From NCBI RefSeq assembly GCF_001467625.1, contig NZ_LNYB01000028.1:1-64000 (forward strand): 64,000 bases of DNA. The letters run 5' to 3'. Shown in pieces: positions 35,364 to 46,977 of this stretch (position 1 is the stretch's first letter; every line of letters begins with the position of its first letter). Both the position numbers and the translations under genes were made by a program. The stretch comes from Legionella feeleii. Lineage in GTDB: Bacteria; Pseudomonadota; Gammaproteobacteria; Legionellales; Legionellaceae. Under the pieces are notes generated by a model that was given only the letters and a program-made list of their open reading frames with translations, was not told the DNA's origin and did not search any database.

Positions 35364-37850
35364 GTGTTGCATAGTCTGATTGTTCTGGCGGTGGTTAGTG
35401 GGGCTCTTTTATTACTAGCCAGGCAAGCTTCCCTTGCTGTATGGGCTATAAGTTATGCTTTGTTTGCGTTATTGCTTGCACGCTATGGTTCCCCCGGTCT
35501 TGTAGCACAGTTCTTTTTATGGGCTGTTTTGGCAATATTTGTTCTTTGCGCAATCAAACCATTACGGAGAACATTGTTATCTCGCCGCATATTTGCTGTC
35601 GTCAGTAAAGCAATGCCAGCTATGTCTTCCACTGAACGCGAGGCCTTGGAAGCTGGTACAGTAAGTTGGGAGGGAGATTTATTTAGCGGTTCACCTGATT
35701 TTGATGCCTTGCTTCGGGCACCCGTTGTTAAATTAACAGCGGAAGAACAGTCTTTTATTGATGGTCCGGTCAATGAATTGTGCCGTATGATTGATGATTG
35801 GGATATTACCCATGTAAGAACGGATATGCCTCCTGAGATGTGGCAATTCATTAAAGAAAAAGGCTTCCTGGGGATGATTATACCCAAAAACTTTGGTGGC
35901 CTTGATTTCTCTGCAACGGCACAGATGACCATTTTAGCCAGAATCTATGGCCGCTCAGTGACTGTTGGCAGTACTATTTCCGTACCAAACTCATTAGGTC
36001 CTGCAGAATTATTATTGAAATATGGTACTCAGGAGCAAAAAGAATTTTATTTGCCGCGGTTAGCAGACGGCCGGGAAATTCCCTGTTTTGCGTTAACAGG
36101 TCCTAATGCAGGTTCTGATGCTGCATCTATCCCCGACAAGGGTATTGTTTGCCTTCACGAAGTTAATGGCCAAGAGGTTTTAGGAGTACGTTTAACCTGG
36201 AGTAAACGGTACATAACGCTTTGTCCGGTAGCAACCGTGATTGGTTTGGCATTCCGTCTCTTTGACCCTGATAATTTACTGGGTAAAGGAACTGATGTTG
36301 GTATTACTTGTGCCTTAATTCCTGCCAGTACACCCGGCGTTATAAAAGGACGTCGTCATTTCCCATTAAACACCGGATTTTTGAATGGACCGACCCAGGG
36401 AAAAGATGTTTTTGTACCGATTGATTGCCTCATTGGCGGTGCCGAAATGGCTGGTGCTGGCTGGCGCATGTTAATGGAGTGTTTAAGTGCTGGCAGAGCG
36501 ATTTCTTTGCCTTCAAGCGCTGCGGGCGGATCACAAGCAGGGGCCCTGGTAAGTGGTGCCTACGCTAGAGTGCGTAAGCAATTTAACCAGGCAATTGCTA
36601 ATTTTGAGGGCATAGAAGAGCCGTTAGCCCGTATTGCTGCTAATACTTATCTTATTGATGCCGGGTTAACCATGACTGCAGCAGCGATAGATAATGGCGC
36701 CAAACCTTCCGTTGCTGGTGCTATCTTGAAATACAATACGACAGAGAGAGCGCGTCAATTAGTGATGGATGCCATGGATATTCATGGCGGAAAGGGGATC
36801 TGTCTTGGACCTAATAATTACCTCGGTCGTGGTTACCAAAATGCACCTATCAGTATTACCGTTGAAGGTGCCAATATTTTAACTCGTAGTCTCATTATCT
36901 TTGGACAGGGGGCTATTCGCTGTCATCCTTATGTATTTCGCGAATTGGAAAGTGTACGGGAACATAATCTTGCTGCTTTTGATAGTGCTTTTTGGGGGCA
37001 TGCAGGATTTGTACTGGCTAATTTAACCAAATCGCTAATTTTTGCATTCACTGATGCGCGTTTTACTGCTACACCAAGAAGCTCAGTAGGGCGGTATTAT
37101 CAACTAGTACATCGCTATAGTACTAATTTAGCTTTCCTTGCTGATTTTTCGATGGTAGTAATGGGCGGGGAATTAAAGCGTAAAGAAAAAATTTCAGCGC
37201 GATTAGGTGATGTGCTTAGCAATTTATATTTAATTTCTGCGGTATTAAAGCGCTTTCATGATGATGGGGAACCTGAGGCTGATATCCCTTTGGTGGAGTG
37301 GAGTTGTCAACAGTTATTTCATGAATGTGAATTGGCAATTCATGGGGTAATAGCGAATTTCCCTGCGCGATGGGCACGAATTGTGTTGAAATTGTTGCTG
37401 CAACCTTTGGGTAGTCAGCGACACAGGCCTTCTGACAAATTGGGGAAAAAGTTGGCACATTTACTCACTGAACCCAATGAAGCGCGAACACGGTTAACCC
37501 GATTTGTATTTGTTGAGCCGCTGGATAATTGTCCTTTAGGGCGTTTGGAAGAAACTTTCCATAAAATATGCGCTGTTGAGGAGCTTGAGAGAAAAGTTGG
37601 TAAGGCAGTGAAAGAAGGAACACTGACTTCATTAACATTACTTGAACAAATTGATGAAGCTGAGCATGTCGGTATTTTGGATGCCAAGCAGGCAGCGCAA
37701 CTTAGAGAAGCTGAGCAGGCAAGACAGCAAATTATTGCTGTTGACGATTTCAGCGACGACGAATTGCGTCGACAGCCAATAGATAATCTGTTTAATCAAT
37801 CCAAGAAAAAAATCCCCACTCAGGATGGTCTAGCGACTGAAGTAGTTTGA
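35364..37850 (+). CDS. fadE: Acyl-CoA dehydrogenase FadE
   Basis: This 828-residue enzyme catalyses the first step of fatty-acid beta-oxidation, forming trans-2-enoyl-CoA with FAD. It begins at a GTG preceded by AAAGGAG. An N-terminal hydrophobic stretch (1-60) suggests membrane association as in E. coli FadE (814 aa). Landmarks are EKGFLGMIIPKNFGGLDFSA, FALTGPNAGSDAAS, GGSQAGALV, and DIHGGKGICLGPNNYLGRGYQ near 470. The C-terminal FadE-specific domain is present. Monocistronic as read; a hairpin follows. Confidence 0.95.
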   Translation: MLHSLIVLAVVSGALLLLARQASLAVWAISYALFALLLARYGSPGLVAQFFLWAVLAIFVLCAIKPLRRTLLSRRIFAVVSKAMPAMSSTEREALEAGTVSWEGDLFSGSPDFDALLRAPVVKLTAEEQSFIDGPVNELCRMIDDWDITHVRTDMPPEMWQFIKEKGFLGMIIPKNFGGLDFSATAQMTILARIYGRSVTVGSTISVPNSLGPAELLLKYGTQEQKEFYLPRLADGREIPCFALTGPNAGSDAASIPDKGIVCLHEVNGQEVLGVRLTWSKRYITLCPVATVIGLAFRLFDPDNLLGKGTDVGITCALIPASTPGVIKGRRHFPLNTGFLNGPTQGKDVFVPIDCLIGGAEMAGAGWRMLMECLSAGRAISLPSSAAGGSQAGALVSGAYARVRKQFNQAIANFEGIEEPLARIAANTYLIDAGLTMTAAAIDNGAKPSVAGAILKYNTTERARQLVMDAMDIHGGKGICLGPNNYLGRGYQNAPISITVEGANILTRSLIIFGQGAIRCHPYVFRELESVREHNLAAFDSAFWGHAGFVLANLTKSLIFAFTDARFTATPRSSVGRYYQLVHRYSTNLAFLADFSMVVMGGELKRKEKISARLGDVLSNLYLISAVLKRFHDDGEPEADIPLVEWSCQQLFHECELAIHGVIANFPARWARIVLKLLLQPLGSQRHRPSDKLGKKLAHLLTEPNEARTRLTRFVFVEPLDNCPLGRLEETFHKICAVEELERKVGKAVKEGTLTSLTLLEQIDEAEHVGILDAKQAAQLREAEQARQQIIAVDDFSDDELRRQPIDNLFNQSKKKIPTQDGLATEVV

Positions 37851-37868
37851 TGATGTAGTCATTGACGT

Positions 37869-37892
37869 GCATCCCACCCGTTTTTGGGATGC
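37869..37892 (+). terminator. Candidate terminator after fadE
   Basis: GCATCCC, a 10-base loop and GGGATGC form a 7-pair stem 18 bases after the stop. The T run is inside the loop, not after the stem, so terminator activity is uncertain. Confidence 0.4.
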
Positions 37893-37955
37893 CGCCTCCA
37901 GAATACTAGCGTATTTTATTTCAGGTCTTCCTCCTGCGAGGGGAAGCAACAAAGC

Positions 37956-38927
37956 CTAAAGAGTTACAATCTGTTCTCTAACGGCAAGTATTATACCGGT
38001 TAAAATTATAATACCTCCAATAAGTTGCGCGATTCCGGGGACTATCCCTAAGATCAAATAAGAAAAGAAAATTGATGAGACTGGGACGAAGGATCCGGCT
38101 ATAACATCATCCACTACTTTAATTCTTTGCATTCCTAAATCATTAAAGAGCATTCCCAGTGCCACAATGACATTGCCATAAAGTAGCATCCACTTCCAGA
38201 GAAAGGGAGAGAAAAGATCAGCGAAATGGGACCACCCAAACATCATCACAGCAATAAAAAAGAAAAAAACAGCCCCTAGTCCCATCCTTAGCGTATTAAA
38301 AATTCCCCCTGGAAGTACTTTAATTGCATGAAAACTGATTAACGTGGAGAGGCTGCTTGAGACAACGCCGAGTATCACGTAAATTTCCCCAAGGTGAGGC
38401 GTGGATGAGAGGTATACTGGTTTTTTGATAGACAGCCATTGTTGAAGTAAAACAATAGCAGCACACCCGCTCATTGTAATTGCTGAAGCGATAACCAATC
38501 GAATGGTTGGTTTTTCGCGAAAACAAAGCCATCCAGCAAACAAGGTCAAGGGGGGTTGAAGGGTCGAAAGAAGGATAACATTAATTACGTTTGTATACAT
38601 AATGCCAAAGAAGAAAAAGGTTGGCGTAAAAAAACCCATCAGAAGGGCGCTCACAAGAATCCATAGCCATTCTATGGTGGTTAATTTTCTGAAATTAAAC
38701 GCTTTAAAATTTTTATACTGCAGGATGAAGAGCGTTATTGCACCAATTAAACTTCCTGCAAATAATAAATTACAAAATGAGATCGGGTTATGGCCATGTA
38801 TTGTATGATTTTGGCCAAGCTGGATAAGTTTGGCAATTACTGCTTCATCCGCACTGAAGATTATATAGCTGATGGCTATATAAATTATTCCCTTAGTCCT
38901 GGCAGTAACAGCCATCCTTTTACTCAA
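37956..38927 (-). CDS. EamA/DMT-family transporter
   Basis: A 323-residue inner-membrane protein with about ten hydrophobic helices in two five-helix halves, the RhaT/EamA pattern. Seen are IYIAISYIIFSADEAVIAK at the start and IIGGIIILTGIILAVREQ at the end. Such carriers export amino acids, metabolites or drugs; the substrate cannot be inferred. The start is TTG 38927 or the ATG at 38915; the former lacks a good ribosome site. Monocistronic. Bases 38928-39199 beyond it hold no recognised feature. Confidence 0.75.
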   Translation of the reverse strand: MSKRMAVTARTKGIIYIAISYIIFSADEAVIAKLIQLGQNHTIHGHNPISFCNLLFAGSLIGAITLFILQYKNFKAFNFRKLTTIEWLWILVSALLMGFFTPTFFFFGIMYTNVINVILLSTLQPPLTLFAGWLCFREKPTIRLVIASAITMSGCAAIVLLQQWLSIKKPVYLSSTPHLGEIYVILGVVSSSLSTLISFHAIKVLPGGIFNTLRMGLGAVFFFFIAVMMFGWSHFADLFSPFLWKWMLLYGNVIVALGMLFNDLGMQRIKVVDDVIAGSFVPVSSIFFSYLILGIVPGIAQLIGGIIILTGIILAVREQIVTL

Positions 38928-39199
38928 CTAAATATAATTTAAATAAATTAGAGAGTATCTGAAACTGCATGAATCTAGCAAGAATCCGTTGAAAGTAGAA
39001 AATTTTTCTGCTTTTGTAATGAATGGAAAGAAAAACCAACGCTCACCTTGGTCAAACAGTTGGCGCAATTTAATTATTCAGGGTTAGGAAGAGAGTTGGG
39101 AACTTTACGTGCCCCTTATTGATCAAAGGAGCAGGCCATGAACTTTGTCCCGGGAAAGGAGTAGAATAAGCAAGCAGTAAAGACTAGTCGAAGCGTTTT

Positions 39200-39451
39200 C
39201 TACGCCTCATCAGGCATAGTAACGTTTAATTCCAGCACGGAATTATCACCCATACGTTCTAAATTCACACTGACTTGATCCCTGTTGATACGAATATATT
39301 TGGCAATGACTGCCAGAATTTCTTCTTGCAGTTTAGGCAAATAATCGGGTGTACTTCGCTGAGAGCGCTCATGTGAAATGATAATTTGCAGGCGCTCTTT
39401 AGCGACTGAAGCAGTACTGTTACGTTTTCTCAGATAGTTAAATAGGCTCAT
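39200..39451 (-). CDS. minE: Cell division topological specificity factor MinE
   Basis: MinE (83 aa) stimulates MinD ATPase and drives pole-to-pole oscillation that places the division septum at midcell. It shows the N-terminal MinD-binding and membrane region ([26 protein letters not shown]) and the C-terminal dimerisation part ([27 protein letters not shown]). It overlaps the end of minD by 4 bases, the usual coupling. Confidence 0.96.
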   Translation of the reverse strand: MSLFNYLRKRNSTASVAKERLQIIISHERSQRSTPDYLPKLQEEILAVIAKYIRINRDQVSVNLERMGDNSVLELNVTMPDEA

Positions 39452-40278
39452 GCTGGTACGTCCTCCTTGTTTTTACCGAACAAGCGTCGCAATAGGCCTT
39501 TGCGCTCACTTTGAACAAAACGCATAGGTCTGTTTTCCCCCAGAAAGCGTGCTATTGCATCCTGGTAGGCAAGGCCAGCGTCACTGGCTTCATCAAGAAT
39601 AACCGGTGTGCCCGTATTAGAGGCTTTAAGGACAGCTTTTGATTCAGGAATAACACCCATGAGAGGAATCGCGAGAATCTCTTTAACGTCTTCAACAGAT
39701 AACATATCACCTTTTTCGACACGCTCGGGATCATAGCGAGTCAACAACAAATGTTCCTGAATCGGCGTGCTATTTTCAACGGCACGCTTGGTTTTACTGG
39801 CTAGAATACCCAAAATCCGATCGGAGTCACGTACCGATGATACTTCAGGATTTGTCACAACGATGGCATGATCAGCAAAATACATTGCCATATGGGCGCC
39901 TGTTTCGATACCAGCTGGTGAATCACAAATGATATAATCAAATTCATTGGCCAAATCGTTTAAAACTTTTTCAACACCTTCCAGTGTTAATGCGTCTTTA
40001 TCGCGAGTTTGTGATGCTGGCAGAATAGATAAATGAGGTAGGCGCTTATCTTTTATCAATGCCTGGTTCAGACTTGCTTCTCCATTAATAACATTAATAA
40101 AATCATAGACAACTCGGCGTTCGCAGCCCATGATAATATCGAGATTTCTCAAGCCTATATCAAAATCGATAACAACTGTTTTATGGCCTCGCATGGCAAG
40201 ACCGGAAGACAAAGCTGCGGAAGTAGTCGTTTTACCTACACCACCTTTACCTGATGTGACAACAATAATTTTAGCCAA
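39448..40278 (-). CDS. minD: Septum site-determining ATPase MinD
   Basis: MinD (276 aa) is a membrane-associated deviant Walker ATPase that recruits MinC. The nucleotide motif is [17 protein letters not shown], with [44 protein letters not shown] and the C-terminal amphipathic helix [13 protein letters not shown] for membrane binding. Length is standard. minC, normally just upstream, is absent in the 600 bases between this gene and guaB. Confidence 0.96.
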   Translation of the reverse strand: MAKIIVVTSGKGGVGKTTTSAALSSGLAMRGHKTVVIDFDIGLRNLDIIMGCERRVVYDFINVINGEASLNQALIKDKRLPHLSILPASQTRDKDALTLEGVEKVLNDLANEFDYIICDSPAGIETGAHMAMYFADHAIVVTNPEVSSVRDSDRILGILASKTKRAVENSTPIQEHLLLTRYDPERVEKGDMLSVEDVKEILAIPLMGVIPESKAVLKASNTGTPVILDEASDAGLAYQDAIARFLGENRPMRFVQSERKGLLRRLFGKNKEDVPA

Positions 40279-40469
40279 CGCTGAACCCTTCCTGTTAGTC
40301 GACCAGTTAAATAATTTAGCCCAGTTTACACGTTATTGATTGTTCAGTTCAAGCTCAATCATGGCTTAGAGAAAATTAATTTATACAAACAGTCGGGACA
40401 GGTTTTATAGTGCATTGTTCAAGACAAGAGAACTTCGATTTCATCCTTGTTTATAAAGGAAATTTAGTT

Positions 40470-40526
40470 ATGGGTAAGAGATTTGTATCAATCATGTACA
40501 AGAGAATGATGGCTGCTTTTCATTAA
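40470..40526 (+). CDS. Possible 18-residue micro-ORF in the minD-guaB gap
   Basis: AAAGGA, 9 bases, then an ATG starting MGKRFVSIMYKRMMAAFH and stop. The final codons lie within a stem (ATGGCTGC at 40509-40516 pairs with GCAGCCAT at 40536-40543, then TCTTAATCTTTT). This may be a tiny peptide, or a transcript end whose ORF is accidental. Upstream, 40279-40469 holds no other recognised feature. Confidence 0.25.
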   Translation: MGKRFVSIMYKRMMAAFH

Positions 40527-40588
40527 TCAGACAAGGCAGCCATTCTTAATCTTTTAAGCCGTTCAAACAGATACGCTGGAATCAGCTA

Positions 40589-40729
40589 TTAATACCAACC
40601 ATTAGAGCCACAACAAGTTGATGTATATTCACAAGGGCAACTGGTTGTACAGCTGAAAGTCCCGCATCCACAGCCAGATAGTAAAGCAAATGAGCCGACC
40701 ACCGCTACTATGATTAACATTTTTTTCAT
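40589..40729 (-). CDS. Small cysteine-rich lipoprotein, 46 aa
   Basis: Not long enough for most ORF filters. From ATG 40729, with AAGGA 9 bases upstream, the frame reads a Lys-start hydrophobic leader (MKKMLIIVAVVGSFALLSGC) with a lipobox ending at Cys20. The mature peptide is only 27 residues but has six further Cys (22, 27, 31, 33, 39, 40), with TSCPC and TSTCC groups. It may be a small envelope lipoprotein or metal/redox peptide; no family was recognised. It lies alone upstream of guaB, on the opposite strand. Confidence 0.7.
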   Translation of the reverse strand: MKKMLIIVAVVGSFALLSGCGCGTFSCTTSCPCEYTSTCCGSNGWY

Positions 40730-40867
40730 GATGCATCCTTGCTAGTTTGGATATAAGTAAGTATAAGCACTGTTTTTATATTTAACAAATTGGTCTTTTT
40801 GTTGATATGTGGAGTGGTTTGGCCCATTATTTTATGGGCAGTTATTTATCATTTTCCAGAATGCTTG

Positions 40868-40873
40868 TATAAT
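40868..40873 (+). promoter_or_regulatory. Probable -10 element of the guaB promoter
   Basis: TATAAT is 31 bases before the guaB start codon. A weak -35 (TTTATC, 40845-40850) lies 17 bases upstream. Assignment rests on position. Confidence 0.5.
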
Positions 40874-40888
40874 ATCCGGTTAATTTAA

Positions 40889-42376
<1,488 letters not shown>

Positions 42377-42378
42377 TT

Positions 42379-43959
42379 ATGATGAAAAATATAAAAAAGC
42401 GTCCGCTTATTATTCTTGATTTTGGTTCTCAGTATACGCAGTTGATAGCACGACGTGTGCGCGAAATAGGGGTGTATTGTGAAATTCATCCTTTTGATGT
42501 TGAAAAGAATGCGCTGGAGGCTTTGGAGCCTTGCGGTATTATTCTTTCTGGCGGTCCCTCTACAGTGACTCTTCATACGAACCCGCGTGCATCTGACTGG
42601 TTATTTACATCCGGGGTACCCTTGTTAGGTATTTGTTACGGCATGCAAACAATGGCAGTGCAACTGGGTGGCGAAGTGCAATCTTCGACTATTCGTGAAT
42701 TTGGTTATGCTGAATTGCGCCTGCATGGGCATAGCCAATTATTGGATAATATTGAAGATCGAGCGACATCAGAAGGTGATGCTTTGTTGGATGTGTGGAT
42801 GAGTCATGGGGACAAGGTGACGGCTCTTCCTCCTGGTTTTAAAGTTATTTGTGAAACACGGAATGCACCAATTGCTGGTATGGCGAATGAAGAAAAGCAT
42901 TGGTATGGTTTGCAATTTCATCCTGAAGTGACTCACACTTTACAGGGCTTGCGTATTTTGCAGCGTTTTGTAGTCGATATTTGTAAGGCTGAAACCAATT
43001 GGACCGCTGATAATATTATTGAGCAAGCCATAACGACTGTTCGGCAGCAAGTTGGTGATCAGCACGTTTTATTAGGGCTTTCCGGCGGAGTGGATTCATC
43101 GGTAGTTGCTGCTTTATTGCATCGCGCTATCGGTAAGCAATTAGTCTGTGTTTTTGTTGATACCGGCTTGCTACGATTAAATGAAGCAGAGCAAGTTATG
43201 GCTATGTTTGGCCAACATATGGGAATACGGGTTATTGCTGTCAATGCAGAAAAAAGATTTTTAAAAGCCTTAGAGGGAGTTGATTGTCCTGAGAAAAAGC
43301 GAAAAATTATTGGACATACTTTTATTGAGGTTTTTGATGAAGAGGCACAACGCATACCTGAAGTGAAGTGGTTAGCTCAAGGCACTATTTATCCTGATGT
43401 TATCGAATCAGCTGCCACAAAAACGAATGGTGCAGCTGTCGTGATTAAGTCTCATCATAATGTGGGTGGGTTACCAGAAACGTTAAATTTACAGCTATTG
43501 GAACCGATCCGCGAATTGTTTAAAGACGAAGTACGCAAAATTGGGTTGGAATTGGGTTTACCCTACGAAATGGTTTACCGCCACCCGTTTCCTGGACCAG
43601 GGCTTGGCGTTCGGATTTTAGGTCAAGTTAAAAAAGAGTATGCGGATATTTTACGCCAGGCGGATGCTATTTACCTTGAAGAGTTGCATGCTGCTGATTT
43701 ATACCACAAAGTTAGCCAAGCTTTCGCCGTTTTTTTACCAGTGAAAAGCGTTGGTGTAATGGGTGATGGTCGTCGCTATGATTATGTGATTTGTTTGCGC
43801 GCTGTTGAAACCATTGATTTCATGACTGCGCACTGGGCCCAATTGCCTTGGGATTTTCTAGCGCAGGTATCCAACCGTATTATCAATGAAGTTGTTGGTG
43901 TGTCACGTGTTACTTATGACATTTCTGGTAAACCACCCGCGACGATTGAATGGGAATAA
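42379..43959 (+). CDS. guaA: GMP synthase (glutamine-hydrolysing)
   Basis: GuaA (526 aa from ATG 42379) converts XMP to GMP. The glutaminase domain has the catalytic Cys in [17 protein letters not shown] and His/Glu in [11 protein letters not shown]. The ATP-pyrophosphatase domain has the P-loop [11 protein letters not shown] and HHNVGGLPE. The dimerisation domain ends [17 protein letters not shown], the canonical C-terminus. The start ATG 42379 is directly after the guaB stop region; TTG 42373 and ATG 42382 are alternatives. It overlaps tadA by 10 bases. Confidence 0.97.
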   Translation: MMKNIKKRPLIILDFGSQYTQLIARRVREIGVYCEIHPFDVEKNALEALEPCGIILSGGPSTVTLHTNPRASDWLFTSGVPLLGICYGMQTMAVQLGGEVQSSTIREFGYAELRLHGHSQLLDNIEDRATSEGDALLDVWMSHGDKVTALPPGFKVICETRNAPIAGMANEEKHWYGLQFHPEVTHTLQGLRILQRFVVDICKAETNWTADNIIEQAITTVRQQVGDQHVLLGLSGGVDSSVVAALLHRAIGKQLVCVFVDTGLLRLNEAEQVMAMFGQHMGIRVIAVNAEKRFLKALEGVDCPEKKRKIIGHTFIEVFDEEAQRIPEVKWLAQGTIYPDVIESAATKTNGAAVVIKSHHNVGGLPETLNLQLLEPIRELFKDEVRKIGLELGLPYEMVYRHPFPGPGLGVRILGQVKKEYADILRQADAIYLEELHAADLYHKVSQAFAVFLPVKSVGVMGDGRRYDYVICLRAVETIDFMTAHWAQLPWDFLAQVSNRIINEVVGVSRVTYDISGKPPATIEWE

Positions 43960-44408
43960 ATGATGCATTTTGGATGGCGCAGGCTTATGAGTTTGCGCTT
44001 AAAGCCAAAGAGCAGGGTGAGGTCCCTGTCGGAGCAGTTTTAGTTGCTGACGATAATGTTACTTTGTTAGGACAAGGATGGAATCAGGTCATTCAAACGA
44101 ATGATCCTTGCGCCCATGCCGAGTTAATCGCTATCCGGGCCGCAGCAACTCGTCTTCATAACTACAGACTCTTAAACACGACGCTCTATGTTACCCTGGA
44201 ACCTTGTTCGATGTGTGCTGGTGCTTTGATTCATGCCCGTATTGCGCGTCTGGTCTTTGCCACGCGTGATTTTAAGGCCGGCGCAGCAGGTTCCGTTTAT
44301 AATTTATTACAAGGGTACCCACTGAATCATCAGGTGCAAATTGATGAAGGGATAATGCAACAGCCTTGTGCTACGCTATTGGCTGATTTTTTCAAAAACC
44401 GTCGTTAG
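43950..44408 (+). CDS. tadA: tRNA-specific adenosine deaminase TadA
   Basis: TadA (152 aa) makes inosine at the wobble position of tRNA-Arg(ACG). The zinc site is [12 protein letters not shown] (His and the catalytic Glu) and PCSMCAGAL with two Cys. [10 protein letters not shown] and [16 protein letters not shown] are typical. It overlaps guaA by 10 bases and its end overlaps glnD by 17 bases in the convergent direction. Confidence 0.94.
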   Translation: MGINDAFWMAQAYEFALKAKEQGEVPVGAVLVADDNVTLLGQGWNQVIQTNDPCAHAELIAIRAAATRLHNYRLLNTTLYVTLEPCSMCAGALIHARIARLVFATRDFKAGAAGSVYNLLQGYPLNHQVQIDEGIMQQPCATLLADFFKNRR

Positions 44409-46977
44409 TTAGAGCCGTAATCAGTATTTGTTTAAGTAAGTCCTTTTCTTCCTTATTCAAGGGATGGCCTCTCTCAGTGGATATAAAGAACATATCTTCT
44501 GCTCGTTCACCCGCAGTAGCAATTTTTGCATTGTGCAAATAAATACGTAGTTTTAGGAATACGCGACTGATATTGGCTAATAAACCAGGCCGATCAGCGG
44601 TGACTAAGAATAAACGGGTGTGTTGATGTTGATTATCTTCACTAAAGGTAATTTGTGGTTTTAGGTTAAAATGGGCTTGTGTGCGTGAAATCCTGCGGTG
44701 CGAGATAGTAGGTAGTTGGGTTTTATCAGCTAATTGACTCATTAATGCTTGTTGAATATCGGCAGTTCTGCGTTCATCGAAAAAAGCTTGATGATGTTCA
44801 TCAAGAATAATGTAAGTATCGAGATCGTAATTATTTTCGCAGGTTAAAATAGCCGCTTCCTGAATCGTTGCATAATGATTGCTTAGTACGGTTGTCGTGA
44901 TAGTAAATCGTTCATCCCGGTGTGGCATATAGATGAATACTTCCGTTCCACCTTCGCTATGATGCGGCATAATAAGTACAAGAGGAAATTGCTGGCAGTT
45001 AAGAATAGCGGCAGTGTGTCTGGCGATAACCTCAGGTGGTTCATGGAGAAAATACCTGCCTTTAAAATGTGACCATAATTCTTCAATTGCAGCCGATGAG
45101 ACAGCTTCGCTTAGCAAAATAGCAAGCGCTTCTTGTTTGCGTTGGTTGATAAGAACAGTTTCATCCAGCTGGGTTTGCTCCTGTTGCATGGCTTGATGGG
45201 CTGCCCAGTATAATTCCCGTAATAAGGAGTCTTTCCAGGCATTCCACAGTGTCTGGTTAGTGGCGCAGATATCGGCTACAGTGAGTAGATAGAGGTAGTC
45301 AAGATAATCTGCCTTGGGGAGGCAACTACAAAACTGACGAATGGTTTTGGGATCATAAATATCCTGCCGTTGCGCTGTTTGCGACATTAATAAATGATTG
45401 CGTACCAACCAAACCAGTAAGTCTCTATCTTCCTCACATAATTTATGGCGTAGAGCAAATTGCTGCGCTTCTTCGGCTCCTAGTTCGGAGTGATCACCGC
45501 CACGTCCTTTAGCAATATCATGAAAGAGGGCAGATAAATATAAAATACCACGTTTCTTAATCGTAGCCATTAATTGTGCGGCTAAAGGAAATTGTTTGTT
45601 ATAGTCGATTTTCAGAAAACGAGCTAAATTTCGAATTACGAAAAGTGTATGTTGATCAACAGTATAGATGTGGAATAAATCATATTGCATCTGTCCAGTT
45701 ACTGCAGCAAAACAATCCAGATAATGGCCCAGGATCCCATATCGGTTCATGTGATGTAAGGCTTCATAAGGATTTTGTGCCGTATTGAAAATGGCAAGAA
45801 AACATTGCGTCGCCGCTTTGGAAGAGCGAAATTGTTTATTCATTAAATAAAGATGTTGGCGAATTAGTCGAATAGTGCTTGCTCGAACACCCTCAATGTC
45901 AGGGCGTTTGGCCATCCATAAGAATAATTCAAGTAAGGCTTGGGGTTTTTGGGCAAAGACTTTGGGGTGCCTTACTTCAATATAATTGTTTGAGAGCTGA
46001 AAAGCGCTGTCTAAACGAGTAATTAGTTGTTTTTGATGATGGACAATTGCTTCAGAAAACCATTGTACCAACATTTCATTAAGCTCACGGTTACGCTTTA
46101 TAATTTTGAAATAGGCTTTCATAAATTGTTCAATGGCTAATGAGCTTGTATTGTCCTTGAAGCCAAAAAGTGTTGCTAATTTAACTTGATAATCAAATAG
46201 TAAGCGCTCTTCTCGCTTCTCAGCCAACATATGCAAAGCGAAGCGGACCCGCCATAAAAAATGTTGGCAGTAGATTAGTTCTTCATATTCTTTATCGGTA
46301 ATAAAACCACTACTAATCCCATCTGCCAATTTCTTAATGCCAAAATGGCGTTTGCCAATACTTAATAAAGTATGTAAATCACGTAAGCCACCAGAACCAT
46401 ATTTGACATTGGGCTCCAGGTTATAGGCAGTTTCACCGTATTTCGCATAACGCTGTTGCTGCTCTTGTTGTTTGGCAAAAAAGTAATCGTGGCTCGACCA
46501 CATATGCAGAGGATGGGTTTGATAGAGCAATTCTTCCATCAATGCACCACGGCCGCAAATTAAATACATATCAAGAATACTGGATATTACACTTAAATCT
46601 TTACTGGCTAGCTCAGCACAAGCTGCGACAGTAGTTATTTGATGGCTAATATCCAAACCAACATCCCAGCAATCCTGAATGAACGCCTGGGCACGTTGTG
46701 AATGTGTTTTGGTAATTTTTTCAGTGTGAAGCAACAGGAAATCAACATCAGAATACAGTTGTAACTCTCGACGTCCATAACTGCCTAAAGCCAAAAGACA
46801 AAATTTATTACCCAGGTGCAGGTGATTTTTTTGGAAAAGTGTACAAAGAACTTTATCAATAAAGGTGACTAATTTACGGGTGATGGTACTAATACTTCCT
46901 TTTTGGCAAAATTCCTCACACAGTTCATCCTTGAGCTGTTTGATGGATTGTTTTAAAACGCGATTATCGTTCTTCAT
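44392..46977 (-). CDS. glnD: Bifunctional [PII] uridylyltransferase / uridylyl-removing enzyme
   Basis: GlnD senses glutamine and modifies PII (GlnB/GlnK). From ATG 46977 it is 861 aa. The nucleotidyltransferase domain has LGSYGRRELQLYSDVDFLLL (near 80-110), the HD hydrolase domain has LFHDIAKGRGGDHSELG (near 480), and two ACT domains at the C-terminus include VTADRPGLLANISRVFL (glutamine-binding). The longer frame to 46998 has no ribosome site; the ATG lies inside the 3' end of map, implying coupled translation of map-glnD. Confidence 0.93.
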   Translation of the reverse strand: MKNDNRVLKQSIKQLKDELCEEFCQKGSISTITRKLVTFIDKVLCTLFQKNHLHLGNKFCLLALGSYGRRELQLYSDVDFLLLHTEKITKTHSQRAQAFIQDCWDVGLDISHQITTVAACAELASKDLSVISSILDMYLICGRGALMEELLYQTHPLHMWSSHDYFFAKQQEQQQRYAKYGETAYNLEPNVKYGSGGLRDLHTLLSIGKRHFGIKKLADGISSGFITDKEYEELIYCQHFLWRVRFALHMLAEKREERLLFDYQVKLATLFGFKDNTSSLAIEQFMKAYFKIIKRNRELNEMLVQWFSEAIVHHQKQLITRLDSAFQLSNNYIEVRHPKVFAQKPQALLELFLWMAKRPDIEGVRASTIRLIRQHLYLMNKQFRSSKAATQCFLAIFNTAQNPYEALHHMNRYGILGHYLDCFAAVTGQMQYDLFHIYTVDQHTLFVIRNLARFLKIDYNKQFPLAAQLMATIKKRGILYLSALFHDIAKGRGGDHSELGAEEAQQFALRHKLCEEDRDLLVWLVRNHLLMSQTAQRQDIYDPKTIRQFCSCLPKADYLDYLYLLTVADICATNQTLWNAWKDSLLRELYWAAHQAMQQEQTQLDETVLINQRKQEALAILLSEAVSSAAIEELWSHFKGRYFLHEPPEVIARHTAAILNCQQFPLVLIMPHHSEGGTEVFIYMPHRDERFTITTTVLSNHYATIQEAAILTCENNYDLDTYIILDEHHQAFFDERRTADIQQALMSQLADKTQLPTISHRRISRTQAHFNLKPQITFSEDNQHQHTRLFLVTADRPGLLANISRVFLKLRIYLHNAKIATAGERAEDMFFISTERGHPLNKEEKDLLKQILITALTNDGF

